A DNA stretch of 64,000 nt from Chitinophagaceae bacterium UBA7600 (GCA_002478885.1 DLKC01000017.1:62001-126000); one strand, 5' to 3'. Positions 34,777-45,219 are shown, counted from the first letter of the stretch. Numbers and translations: made by a program. The notes: generated from the sequence alone by a model not told the origin.

Positions 34777-36444
34777 TTATGAAACAATCTTTCCTTCATT
34801 AATGTGAAGTGCCCGGTCAGCCACCTTTGCAAACTCCGGGTTGCTGGTTGTAAAAACGATAGTTGCATTAATATCTGTTTTGATGAAATTCTGTATTGCC
34901 GGAATATTTGCTTTATCAATAAAACTGTCGGGCTCTTCCAGCAATAACAACCGGTGTCTGCCAAGCAGTGCACGCATCAACAAAATGGTTTGCACGATTT
35001 TTTTAGGCTGCCGTTTACCAGCGGGATCGAGCATGGTATCGAAACCTTCTTTTAGTGACAGAATATAGCCATACAGGCCGGTAACTTTTGAAAGATGAAA
35101 GATTTCCTCATCGGAGATATTGTCATTTCCCATTGTTATATTATCCCGCACGGTGCCATGAAAAATGTCCTGGCTGCTCAGCATGATACCTGTTTGCGAT
35201 CGCAGCGAACGAAGGTCATAGTTAATGATTGGAACCTGGTCTATCAGTATATTTCCCTCAAAGTCTGTAAATGCACCGGTAAACATTCTTAGTATGGTTG
35301 TTTTACCCGAACCTGATTTGCCAAGCAGCGCAATGTGTTCCCCGGCCTTTACACTTAATGAAAAATCATTCAGCACTTTCACGCCGTCGGAATAACTAAA
35401 CTGCACATTAATAAGTTCCAGGGACACTCCTTTATTCAACGGTGGCAATACTGCAGAGCCATTTTTTTCTATTTCGCTGTTAACTACCTTGCCGAGTTTT
35501 TCCAGCGCGGTAAGCACATCGTATATATTGTCGAGGCTAACAATAAATTTCTCCACCGATGCGATTGTTAATAATATTACGATCTCCGCCGAAACAAATT
35601 GTCCGATATTTAACTGCTGATCAACCAGCAGCAGCGACCCTACTATTAACATGGCAGCAGTAATCACCAGCTTGAATGAAATAAGGCTCCAGTATTGTTT
35701 AAGTAAAATCTTAAAATGGCTTGTGCGTGAGTTGAGATAAGCGCTGGTTATTTTATCAGTCTCTGTAAGGTGCAGGGAGGTTCCTTTCGAATATTTAAAC
35801 GTCTTAACAGTGCGGGCCATTTCTTCGAACCAGGCTGCTGCTTTGTATTTGTAATCACTCTCCGTTAAACTGGTCTCGAGCCCTTTTGCAAACGTGACCT
35901 GCAGAATAATGGCCAGAATAATAAACAACAAAATACCAAAAACGATGAATACCGGATGATAAAACGACAAAAGTATCAGTCCGAAAATCATCTGTATCAT
36001 GGCAGCAGGAATATCCAGTAATAATTTAGCTATTCCTTTCTGCAACGACATGGTATCAAAAAACCTATTTACCAACTCGGGAAGGAAATAATTATCCATC
36101 TTCTGGATATTAATTTTTGGAATGCGGTCTGCAAACCCAAATGAATAACGCACAAATATTTTTTGCTGTATCTTTTCAGTAAGCTGCATTTGCCTTACCT
36201 GCAACAACCCGTTTACAAACACACCAGCAACAACCAATATAATAAGTACAATAATAGAAGTCGAAACCGATCCCGCCATTACAAAACTTATGATCGTTTG
36301 AATGCCAAGTGGTAATGAAAGCGCCACTAATCCGCCAAATGCCGCAAATACATAAATTGCTGATATTTCGCGTCTGTCAAGTACCAATAATTTATACAGT
36401 TTTGATAAAGCGCCGCGAAGCGCCATCGCCCCTTTTTCAGCCAT
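34777..36444 (-). CDS. ABC transporter (TMD-NBD fusion) with altered ATPase motifs
   Basis: This 555-residue protein has six predicted membrane helices in the first about 320 residues and an NBD after. Walker A GKSGSGKT is intact and the Q-loop region LRSQTGIMLSSQD is present. The signature LSGGQ position reads PAGKRQPKK, the Walker B end reads LLLLEEPDSF (Glu in place of the usual Asp), and the H-loop position reads FTTSNPEF with no histidine. Similar changes exist in Bacteroidota toxin-secretion-type ABC genes next to HlyD and TolC, so this may be a family trait. There is no N-terminal C39 peptidase domain. The substrate is unknown. Confidence 0.85.
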   Translation of the reverse strand: MAEKGAMALRGALSKLYKLLVLDRREISAIYVFAAFGGLVALSLPLGIQTIISFVMAGSVSTSIIVLIILVVAGVFVNGLLQVRQMQLTEKIQQKIFVRYSFGFADRIPKINIQKMDNYFLPELVNRFFDTMSLQKGIAKLLLDIPAAMIQMIFGLILLSFYHPVFIVFGILLFIILAIILQVTFAKGLETSLTESDYKYKAAAWFEEMARTVKTFKYSKGTSLHLTETDKITSAYLNSRTSHFKILLKQYWSLISFKLVITAAMLIVGSLLLVDQQLNIGQFVSAEIVILLTIASVEKFIVSLDNIYDVLTALEKLGKVVNSEIEKNGSAVLPPLNKGVSLELINVQFSYSDGVKVLNDFSLSVKAGEHIALLGKSGSGKTTILRMFTGAFTDFEGNILIDQVPIINYDLRSLRSQTGIMLSSQDIFHGTVRDNITMGNDNISDEEIFHLSKVTGLYGYILSLKEGFDTMLDPAGKRQPKKIVQTILLMRALLGRHRLLLLEEPDSFIDKANIPAIQNFIKTDINATIVFTTSNPEFAKVADRALHINEGKIVS

Positions 36445-36544
36445 TTGATTGCTTTTCGAAGAAAGTTAATCTAAATTTTTTACCGTCCTTTGCATAAATG
36501 GAAAAAGCTATTCCCACCCGGGTGCCGGCCAACGCGTGTAGTTA

Positions 36545-37177
36545 CTAAAGATCATCAAATTCATACAATGGATCAATATGCGTTTGGGGCTCCATTTCAA
36601 AAACAGGTTTTATTAGTCCATCTTTCAAACCATACACCCAACCATGTATGTGCGGACGTTTTTCGTATTGCCACGCCCTTTGAATAATAGCCGTCTTGGC
36701 AAGATTCATTACCTGTTCCTGTACATTTAATTCTGTAAGCCTGTCGGCTCTTTTTTCTTCATCTTCTATAGCGTCGATTTCGGTACGATGAAAACGATAT
36801 ACGTCTTTTATGTTGCGCAGCCACTTATTAATAATGCCAAAATCATGTTTTGTCATCGCCGCTTTAACCCCTCCGCAGCCATAATGCCCGCAGACAATGA
36901 TATGCCTCACTTTTAAATGGTTAACTGCATAGTCAAGTACACTTAAAAGGTTAAGATCGGTATTCACCACCATATTGGCAATGTTACGATGCACAAATAT
37001 TTCCCCGGGCTGCGTACCGGTAATTTCGTTTGCGGGTACACGACTGTCGCTACAACCTATCCACAAAAATTCAGGCGTTTGCAAATGCGCCAGGCGGTTA
37101 AAGTAATCCGGGTCGTCGTCTACCATTTCTTTTGCCCAGGCTTTGTTCATTAAAAGCAATTTGTCGTAGGAATGCAT
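36545..37177 (-). CDS. Beta-class carbonic anhydrase
   Basis: The protein has 210 residues from MHSYDKLL; a 12-codon extension is less likely. Zinc ligands are visible in GCSDSRVP (Cys and Asp), and in CGHYGCGG (His and Cys). It interconverts CO2 and bicarbonate. The next gene upstream on the same strand, after a full repeat, is a SulP/STAS transporter. Bacterial SulP proteins of this kind often carry bicarbonate, so the two may work together in inorganic carbon supply or pH control. Confidence 0.93.
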   Translation of the reverse strand: MHSYDKLLLMNKAWAKEMVDDDPDYFNRLAHLQTPEFLWIGCSDSRVPANEITGTQPGEIFVHRNIANMVVNTDLNLLSVLDYAVNHLKVRHIIVCGHYGCGGVKAAMTKHDFGIINKWLRNIKDVYRFHRTEIDAIEDEEKRADRLTELNVQEQVMNLAKTAIIQRAWQYEKRPHIHGWVYGLKDGLIKPVFEMEPQTHIDPLYEFDDL

Positions 37178-37283
37178 ATGATTAAATTTTAAGAATGGAT
37201 TTATTAAATACAAATATTCTCTCGGTTTGTTCCATAAAGATATTGCGGCGCAAGAATTTTTTACATTAATAAACGGAGTTTGC

Positions 37284-37446
37284 TTTTTTGTTCCATGCTC
37301 CGGTATTACTATGAAGCATTGTTGCGTCGCACTCTGCTACAACAGAATATAAGTCGGCAAGTTGAGCAAGTTCACCTGCGGACAAACACCTGAAGTGAGT
37401 GACACAACAGGCGATGCCATGAAAAGCAAATGCCGGCGACCAAATT
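37284..37446. repeat. Dispersed repeat, full pair with mixed dialects (E16)
   Basis: Left outer end TTTTTTGTTCCATGCTCCGG from 37284, standard left core TTGCGTCGCACTC at 37322-37334, right variant core CTGAAGTGAGTGACACAAC at 37390-37408, GGCGATGCC at 37410-37418, outer end TGCCGGCGACCAAA to 37446. The SulP gene's stop is at the next base. Confidence 0.85.
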
Positions 37447-37447
37447 C

Positions 37448-39022
37448 TTACATGGCTTCAGCAAATTGCATGCTGTGGTCTTTGAAAACTTTGTGGCCGG
37501 GTTTCCACGCACTTTTTTTCAGTTCAACTTTTATGTTTTTAAGACTTGCATGCTGCTGGAAATCGTTGATCACTTCTATTACATCTTTGTCGATAAAATC
37601 AGCACGGGTGGCATCGATCAATACAAAGCTGTTTGGTGGAACTTGTTCCAGCCTTCTTTTTAGTATTGGCTTGTTCAAAAAAGAAACATCTTTTCTAAGC
37701 CTTAGCAGGTACTTGTTGTGGTCGTTTACAATAAACACGGCAGATTTAAAATTGCTGCGCATTACAAAAAACAGCCCAACCACAATTCCGATAATAATGC
37801 CTACCAGCAAGTCGGTAAAAAGTATGGCGATAATGGTTATCACGAAAGGCAAAAACTGGTCGTACCCTTGTTTGAACAATGCTTTAAAAATCGATGGCTT
37901 TGCAAGTTTATACCCGGTATAGATGAGTACCGCGGCGAGTGAAGCCAGCGGAATTAAATTAAGCACTGATGGAATTAGCGCTACACAGAACAGCAATAAA
38001 AACCCATGGAGTATCGCCGACATTTTTGTTTTTGCGCCAGCATTTACATTGGCCGATGTTCTTACAATAACCGACGTTATCGGCAACCCGCCGATAAGCC
38101 CTGAAAAGATATTCCCCACCCCCTGTGCTTTTAATTCGCGGTTAGTTGGTGTTACTCTTTTATATGGGTCCAATGCATCGGCTGCTTCTATATTCAGCAG
38201 TGTTTCGAGGCTCGCTACTATTGCAAGTGTAAGGCCTGTTGTCCATACTTGCGGTAGAGACAGGTATTCAAATTTCGGCAAGCTAAAAAAAGATATAAAA
38301 TCGCTTATGCTTCCGGGCGAAGGCAGGCTTACGAGCTGTTCCTTTTGCAACAGGAAGGGTATTGTTCCATGAAGACTAAGTGTGTTTATAATAACTGCTA
38401 CTATAACAACAACCAATGGTGCGGGAACCAGTTTAAAGATCTTCGCTTTTTTCACAAGCACTTTATCCCAGGTAATTTGTATTGTCAGCGAAACGGCTCC
38501 TATGATTATTGCCAGTGTAGTAAGCTTGGTGAAGCCGCTAAAAATGCCAGAGAAAGTATTTTCACTGTCGTGCTGCAGAAAGGTTTCGTCGCCTTCAAAA
38601 TCGGCATCATAACCTACAAGGTGTGGAATCTGTTTAAGTATTAGAATAATGCCGATGGCAGAAAGCATTCCTTTAATAACGCTTGTAGGAACATAGTCGC
38701 CGAGAAATCCTGCCCTTGCAAAACCCATGATCAATTGCAAAACACCTGCGATAACTACAGACAAAAGAAAGGCTTCATATACCGGCATTTTGCCTATTCC
38801 TACAGCAACAATTGCTGTTAAACCTGCGGCGGGGCCACTTACGCTTAAATTGGAGCCGCTCAGAGAGCCTGTAATAATACCGCCGACGATACCCGCAATA
38901 AGACCAGAAAACAACGGGGCGCCGGAACCCAAGGCGATACCAAGACATAACGGCAATGCTACTAAAAATACTACCAGTGCCGCTGGAAAATCTGCAGCAG
39001 CATTCCTAAAAAAATTTTTCAT
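37448..39022 (-). CDS. SulP family anion transporter with STAS domain
   Basis: The protein has 524 residues from MKNFFRNAAADFPAAL; an extension of 70 codons is rejected because it lacks coding character. About 11-12 membrane helices include PAALVVFLVALPLCLGIALGSGAP, the GTITGSLSGSNLSVSGPAAGLTAI-type SulP motif and GLIGGLPITSVIVRTSANVNAGA. The STAS domain spans about 420-515 (SFVLIDATRADFIDKDVIEVINDFQ). Its neighbour is a carbonic anhydrase, so bicarbonate is the preferred guess over sulfate. Confidence 0.9.
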   Translation of the reverse strand: MKNFFRNAAADFPAALVVFLVALPLCLGIALGSGAPLFSGLIAGIVGGIITGSLSGSNLSVSGPAAGLTAIVAVGIGKMPVYEAFLLSVVIAGVLQLIMGFARAGFLGDYVPTSVIKGMLSAIGIILILKQIPHLVGYDADFEGDETFLQHDSENTFSGIFSGFTKLTTLAIIIGAVSLTIQITWDKVLVKKAKIFKLVPAPLVVVIVAVIINTLSLHGTIPFLLQKEQLVSLPSPGSISDFISFFSLPKFEYLSLPQVWTTGLTLAIVASLETLLNIEAADALDPYKRVTPTNRELKAQGVGNIFSGLIGGLPITSVIVRTSANVNAGAKTKMSAILHGFLLLFCVALIPSVLNLIPLASLAAVLIYTGYKLAKPSIFKALFKQGYDQFLPFVITIIAILFTDLLVGIIIGIVVGLFFVMRSNFKSAVFIVNDHNKYLLRLRKDVSFLNKPILKRRLEQVPPNSFVLIDATRADFIDKDVIEVINDFQQHASLKNIKVELKKSAWKPGHKVFKDHSMQFAEAM

Positions 39023-39105
39023 GCGTTGAAATTGTATAGTTGAAAAAACGATAAGACAGGCATTGTTCAAATGCCGCCGGGATCTCTTTAATACAAAAAA
39101 GCTAA

Positions 39106-39393
39106 CTATACAACGTTTGGAGGAGGTGTATGTATTTCTCCCTGGTGATTGTCGGGTATGGATGAAGCAAAATGGATATAAGCTTCCGATTGCGCTAGCG
39201 AACAAAAAAGAAGAACCGAGGAGATATCGCAACTGGTATTTTCAAACTTTAGATCGTCGGCCTTTTCAGTAAAGGAATTGTGGGGCAATTCCTCATTCAT
39301 AGTATTACTGCCAAGCAAATCGCCAATCTGTTCAACAGGTAAGACCTGAACAGATAAAACAACAAGGCATATAAGTGCTACGATCTTTTTCAT
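39106..39393 (-). CDS. Small secreted protein with C-terminal PPPN motif
   Basis: The protein has 95 residues starting MKKIVALICLVVLSVQVLPV (signal peptide or anchor). A TTG five codons upstream opens a longer frame, but ATG 39393 is preferred. The mature part holds DDLKFENTSCDISS and ends HTPPPNVV. Small proteins of this layout occur in Bacteroidota, often near heavy-metal efflux genes; that is memory of the pattern, not a database match. A -7-like TACTTTG lies at 39406-39412 on the same strand. Function unknown. Confidence 0.6.
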   Translation of the reverse strand: MKKIVALICLVVLSVQVLPVEQIGDLLGSNTMNEELPHNSFTEKADDLKFENTSCDISSVLLFCSLAQSEAYIHFASSIPDNHQGEIHTPPPNVV

Positions 39394-39490
39394 TTGTGAG
39401 GATTGCAAAGTAAGGGTTGCAACAATGAAAAATAAAATAAGATAAGATATTTAACAAAAAGATGACCGGGCGGGTTTAATAGAAATCATC

Positions 39491-39533
39491 AAAAATGGCG
39501 ATCTGCATTAACACGTTCAGTACAGATCGCCAT
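39491..39533 (-). terminator. Terminator after fabG
   Basis: Eleven-base perfect stem ATGGCGATCTG / CAGATCGCCAT around a 17-base loop, followed on the minus strand by five T. It lies 14 bp past the fabG stop. Confidence 0.75.
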
Positions 39534-39546
39534 AACTTCTAAAAAA

Positions 39547-40302
39547 TTAAATATTCAATCCACCGCAAACACTCAATACCTGCCCTGTAACATAAGAACC
39601 CATATCACTCGCAAGGAATAACGTGGTATTGGCAATTTCCTCTGCCTTACCAAAACGGCCAAGTGGTATACGCTTTAAATAATTTTCTGCTGCGCCGGCT
39701 TCGTTCAGATAGTGGGTCATATCGGTTTCAACAAAACCCGGGGCTATGGCATTGCAACGAATATTCCTGCTGCCTAATTCATGTGCTATTGATTGTGTAA
39801 ATGCAATTATGCCCGCTTTACTTGCCGCATAACTGCTTTGGCCTGCATTGCCGCGCATGCCTACCATAGAACTCATGTTTACGATACTTCCCGACCTGGC
39901 TTTCATCATTGGCCGCATGGCAAGCTTTGTCATATTATAAACGCTTTTAAGGTTCGTGGTCATAACCATGTCCCACTCTTCAGGGCTTATTCTAAGTAAA
40001 AGATTGTCTTTGCTTATACCAGCATTATTAACCAGCACATCAATTTTTCCAAATTCCTTCAATACATCGTTTACAAAAGTTTCGCATTGAACAAAATCAG
40101 CTGCATTGCTTTTGTATGCCCTGGCTTTAATATTAAACGCCTGCAGTTGCGTCTCAAGCGCAGCAGCTTTTTCCGCACTGCTGTCACTAACATATGTAAA
40201 GGCAATGTCTGCACCTTGCTCTGCAAACTTTAAAGCAATAGCAGCACCAATACCACGTGCAGCGCCCGTTACAATAGCAACCTTACCTTCGAGTAATTTC
40301 AT
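39547..40302 (-). CDS. fabG: 3-oxoacyl-ACP reductase (FabG-type SDR)
   Basis: This 251-residue NAD(P)H-dependent short-chain dehydrogenase has the cofactor motif TGAARGIG at residues 12-19, NNAG near 92, and the catalytic Ser/Tyr-xxx-Lys in VNMSSMVGM and YAASK. It ends in the tetramer-forming LSVCGGLNI tail. It fits FabG of fatty-acid elongation in length and motifs, but other SDRs of the same type cannot be excluded because no other fab genes adjoin. Its promoter -7 box lies within repeat arm E17. Confidence 0.88.
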   Translation of the reverse strand: MKLLEGKVAIVTGAARGIGAAIALKFAEQGADIAFTYVSDSSAEKAAALETQLQAFNIKARAYKSNAADFVQCETFVNDVLKEFGKIDVLVNNAGISKDNLLLRISPEEWDMVMTTNLKSVYNMTKLAMRPMMKARSGSIVNMSSMVGMRGNAGQSSYAASKAGIIAFTQSIAHELGSRNIRCNAIAPGFVETDMTHYLNEAGAAENYLKRIPLGRFGKAEEIANTTLFLASDMGSYVTGQVLSVCGGLNI

Positions 40303-40311
40303 ATTGTTGTA

Positions 40312-40367
40312 TTTTGGTTTTGAGCAAAAGTAATATTATTAAGCTTCGTTGCGTCGCACTCTTGTAC
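40312..40367 (+). repeat. Dispersed repeat, single left arm (E17)
   Basis: Outer end TTTTGGTTTTGAGC from 40312, core TTGCGTCGCACTCTTGTAC at 40349-40367. It covers the fabG -7 box and the place expected for the -33 box. With E18 it brackets mqnC alone. Confidence 0.85.
40325..40332 (-). promoter_or_regulatory. -7 box TACTTTTG of fabG, inside arm E17
   Basis: Exact TAnnTTTG match on the minus strand, 22 bases upstream of ATG 40302. The expected -33 position (about 40352-40355) lies within the repeat core. Confidence 0.6.
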
Positions 40368-40398
40368 GCTTTGTTCTTCCACCAGCCCAAACACAGAT

Positions 40399-41523
40399 TC
40401 AATAGTTGATAACCTGTTCTACTATCGCCGCAGGCAATTCTCTCCATTCATATTGCTGGTTGCGCAACTGAGGCACAAATCCTGCTTCTGTTATGGCGTC
40501 TTGCATGGTTTTGTACGTAAACCGGTGTGGAGCACCTGCCGCACTTACCACATTTTCTTCAATCATAATGCTGCCAAAATCATTTGCACCTGAGTGCAAA
40601 CAAAGCTGGGCTGTTTGTTTACCTACGGTCAACCAGCTTGCCTGGATGTTTTTTATGTTCGGCAGCATAATACGGCTTAAGGCAATCATGCGAATGTACT
40701 CATCAGGCGTGGTAAGGTTTTGAACACCCCTGATCCGCGCAAGCAGGGTATCAACATCCTGGAATGTCCATGGAATAAACGCCAGGAACCCCTTTGCATC
40801 ATCCGGCTTCCGCGATTGCACTTCCCTGATTCTTGTAAGGTGTATAAATCTTTCTTCAATGGTTTCAACATGCCCAAACATCATAGTTGCGCTGGTAGTA
40901 ATGTTAAGTTTGTGTGCTTCGTGCATAATGGCAAGCCATTCATCAGCACCACATTTGCCTTTGCTAATGAGCCTTCTTACACGATCCACCAGGATCTCCG
41001 CACCGGCGCCGGGTAATGAATCCATGCCTGCTTCTTTGAGTGCCGCCAACACACTATGATGGCTCATGTTTTCAAGTTTACAAATGTGCGCAACTTCGGG
41101 TGGCCCGAGCGTATGAAGCTTTAGAGAAGGATATTCCTGTTTTAATTGGCGGAATGTTTTCGTGTAAAAATCCAGGCCAAGTTCGGGATGGTGGCCGCCC
41201 TGTAACAATAACTGGTCGCCTCCATATTTAATAGTTTCTTCAATTTTCCTGCGATAGGTCGGCATATCAGTTATATATGCTTCGGAGTGACCTGGTATAC
41301 GGTAAAAGTTACAAAATTTGCAATTGGCTATACACACATTAGTGGTGTTCACATTTCGATCAATCTGCCAGGTTACTCTTCCATGCGGCACCTGTTTCTT
41401 TCGTAATTCGTCGGCTACCATCATTAATTCGGTTAAGGGTGCATAGTTATATAAATGCATGGCCTCTTCAACGCTAAGAAAGTCGAAGTTCAACGCCTTT
41501 TGATACAAATCTGCCAGGTTCAT
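40399..41523 (-). CDS. mqnC: Dehypoxanthine futalosine cyclase (cyclic dehypoxanthinyl futalosine synthase)
   Basis: This 374-residue radical SAM enzyme of the futalosine menaquinone pathway has the cluster motif CIANCKFC (C64, C68, C71) after DRNVNTTN, and the MqnC-type C-terminus LHSGANDFGSIMIEENVVSAAG. It closes the ring of dehypoxanthine futalosine. MqnE is the nearest alternative, but the C-terminal ANDFGS motif favours MqnC. It is a single gene bracketed by repeat arms E17 and E18, with an exact -7 box ahead of the start. Confidence 0.93.
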   Translation of the reverse strand: MNLADLYQKALNFDFLSVEEAMHLYNYAPLTELMMVADELRKKQVPHGRVTWQIDRNVNTTNVCIANCKFCNFYRIPGHSEAYITDMPTYRRKIEETIKYGGDQLLLQGGHHPELGLDFYTKTFRQLKQEYPSLKLHTLGPPEVAHICKLENMSHHSVLAALKEAGMDSLPGAGAEILVDRVRRLISKGKCGADEWLAIMHEAHKLNITTSATMMFGHVETIEERFIHLTRIREVQSRKPDDAKGFLAFIPWTFQDVDTLLARIRGVQNLTTPDEYIRMIALSRIMLPNIKNIQASWLTVGKQTAQLCLHSGANDFGSIMIEENVVSAAGAPHRFTYKTMQDAITEAGFVPQLRNQQYEWRELPAAIVEQVINY

Positions 41524-41545
41524 AATTGTGATTTGAAATGAGAAG

Positions 41546-41553
41546 CAAAATTA
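41546..41553 (-). promoter_or_regulatory. -7 box TAATTTTG of mqnC
   Basis: Exact TAnnTTTG match on the minus strand, 22 bases upstream of ATG 41523. Confidence 0.6.
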
Positions 41554-41677
41554 AGGCAAGCAACCTTTAATTTGTTTCAGCAGTTTTAAGTACAGGAAGC
41601 AAAATCATTTTATCAGCGGTTTGGGTTATCAATTAGTGTGTACTAACTTCATAGTTCTGACGAGTCGTTAACCAAGC

Positions 41678-41735
41678 GCTGAAGTGTGCGACGCAACAAA
41701 AGTTCAATAATGAGAAAAAAAGCCGGGTACATAAT
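41678..41735 (+). repeat. Dispersed repeat, single right arm overlapping a start codon (E18)
   Basis: Core GCTGAAGTGTGCGACGCAAC at 41678-41697 and outer end AAAAAAAGCCGGGTACATAA at 41715-41734. The outer end begins just inside the aspartyl protease coding region and supplies its codons 3-8. Confidence 0.88.
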
Positions 41736-42903
41736 TCTTCTCTTTCTATTGTGTTGCCATGTGCTGTTTGCACAGGAAGAATTTGTTCCACCTCCTGCAA
41801 AAAAAATTGCGACAGTTCCGTTTACCATGCTTACCGGGGGTATTATTATTGTGCATGCAACACTTGATAATTATAAAGACACGCTGAATTTTGTGTTGGA
41901 TACCGGTAGCGGCGGAATTTCGATCGATTCTACTACCAGCGTTTATCTTGGACTTACAAAAAAAATGTCTGACCGTACGGTTCGTGGTATTGCAGGTATG
42001 AAAACCGTTGAGTTTTCGTACAACCACACGCTCCATATGCCGGGCATAACCGTTGAAAACCTCGACTTTCACATCAACGATTACGACATACTTACCAGCG
42101 CATACGGCATGCGTATCGACGGCATTATAGGCTATAGCTTTTTACGTAGATATATAGTAGTAATTGACTACGATCAAATGATATTTGAAGTGCACACCCC
42201 GGGCATTTATAAATATCCGCGTGGCGGCTTTTTGTTGAGGCCGCAGTTTACCACGCTGCCCATGCAAATGGTTACTATTAAAGATAACACAAGTGTTACC
42301 GATAAATTTTATTTCGATTCAGGCGCCGGTCTTTGCATGCTGCTAAACGAAGATCTTGTACAGGATAGCAGCCTGCTTAAACCAAAACGAAAGAAATATT
42401 TAACAGAAGCGGAAGGGCTGGGTGGCAAAAAATCTATGGAACTTACTGTTATAAAAGAGGTGAGGCTTGGGCCATATAAATTCCGAAATGTTCCTGTTTA
42501 CATGTTTGATGATGAGTACAACATTACCTCATACCCCGTTCTGGGCGGATTGATCGGCAATGATGTGCTAAGAAGGTTTAACGTTGTGCTCAACTATCCT
42601 GAACAGCAGATTTACATTCGGCCCAATAAGCACTACCTCGATTCGTTCGATTATTCCTACACCGGGCTCCAGATGTACCTTATCGATGGTGTAATAACCA
42701 TCACTGACATAATGGACAAAAGCCCTGCGCAAGAAGCTGGCTTCATTCCCGGCGATATTGTAATCGGCGTTGAAAACAACCTTTCGGGAAACATCCAAGC
42801 TTACAAAACATTGTTACAAAATGCAGGTAGCAAAGTAAAAGTGATCATCAACAGGAAAGGAGTGTTGAAGATTGTTTACATAAAAGTCAAAAACATATTA
42901 TAG
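41710..42903 (+). CDS. Secreted retropepsin-like aspartyl protease with PDZ domain
   Basis: The protein has 397 residues from ATG 41710 (MRKKAGYIILLFLLC), a signal peptide. Two aspartyl-protease half sites are visible: FVLDTGSGGISID with D64 and a second FYFDSGAGLCM near residue 200, which fits a single-chain pepsin-like dimer of two retropepsin halves. A PDZ domain follows at about 320-397 (SPAQEAGFIPGDIVIGVENNL). Such proteins cleave periplasmic or surface substrates. The first eight residues (MRKKAGYI) include codons that belong to repeat arm E18, so the signal peptide start arose from, or is shared with, the repeat. Confidence 0.9.
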   Translation: MRKKAGYIILLFLLCCHVLFAQEEFVPPPAKKIATVPFTMLTGGIIIVHATLDNYKDTLNFVLDTGSGGISIDSTTSVYLGLTKKMSDRTVRGIAGMKTVEFSYNHTLHMPGITVENLDFHINDYDILTSAYGMRIDGIIGYSFLRRYIVVIDYDQMIFEVHTPGIYKYPRGGFLLRPQFTTLPMQMVTIKDNTSVTDKFYFDSGAGLCMLLNEDLVQDSSLLKPKRKKYLTEAEGLGGKKSMELTVIKEVRLGPYKFRNVPVYMFDDEYNITSYPVLGGLIGNDVLRRFNVVLNYPEQQIYIRPNKHYLDSFDYSYTGLQMYLIDGVITITDIMDKSPAQEAGFIPGDIVIGVENNLSGNIQAYKTLLQNAGSKVKVIINRKGVLKIVYIKVKNIL

Positions 42904-42912
42904 ACGGTTATA

Positions 42913-42975
42913 AAAAATGATGGTCCCGGCTTTTGAATAAGCATATGGCTTTTGTTGCGTCGCACTCTTCAAGGT
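42913..42975 (+). repeat. Dispersed repeat, single left arm (E19)
   Basis: Outer end GATGGTCCCGGCTTTT at 42919-42934, core TTGCGTCGCACTCTTC at 42955-42970. It lies between the aspartyl protease stop and the convergent gyrB terminator. No right partner follows. Confidence 0.85.
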
Positions 42976-42996
42976 TTGTTTCAACATTCAGCAAAC

Positions 42997-43036
42997 AAAA
43001 AGGCCGGTCATAGAAAAATGACTGGCCTTTCTTTAT
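42997..43036. terminator. Bidirectional terminator between the protease gene and gyrB
   Basis: Twelve-base stem AAGGCCGGTCAT / ATGACTGGCCTT (one G-T pair) with a six-base loop, T-rich on the plus side and A-rich before the stem, so it works on both strands between convergent genes. Confidence 0.85.
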
Positions 43037-43047
43037 TTGCAGAAAAT

Positions 43048-45036
<1,989 letters not shown>

Positions 45037-45183
45037 CTACCAGCTTTTTAATTAAAAAAACTCAAGTTGGCGAAGTTAAGGAAAAGCAGGTCTTACAAGG
45101 CATAAAGGGTAGCCTATTTTTCAGATATTTACAAAGCTTTTCCTCCACCGAAAAATGACTTTAATCACCGGTCTTTTAGAAAC

Positions 45184-45215
45184 AAAAAAGCCAGTCTTTG
45201 CAAACCGGCTTTTAA
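45184..45215 (-). terminator. Terminator after the Lrp-family gene
   Basis: Stem AAGCCGGT / ACTGGCTT around an eight-base loop, with six T on the minus strand. It lies five bases after the stop codon. Confidence 0.7.
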
Positions 45216-45219
45216 AATT

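Noticed and set aside
37923..38372. A 149-residue plus-strand frame
   Set aside because: It is antisense to the SulP transporter gene and shows only the complement of its hydrophobic helices.
39023..39232. A 70-codon extension of the SulP transporter
   Set aside because: Basic and cysteine-scattered sequence with no family match; the natural first helix of SulP begins at ATG 39022 with a short cytoplasmic lead.
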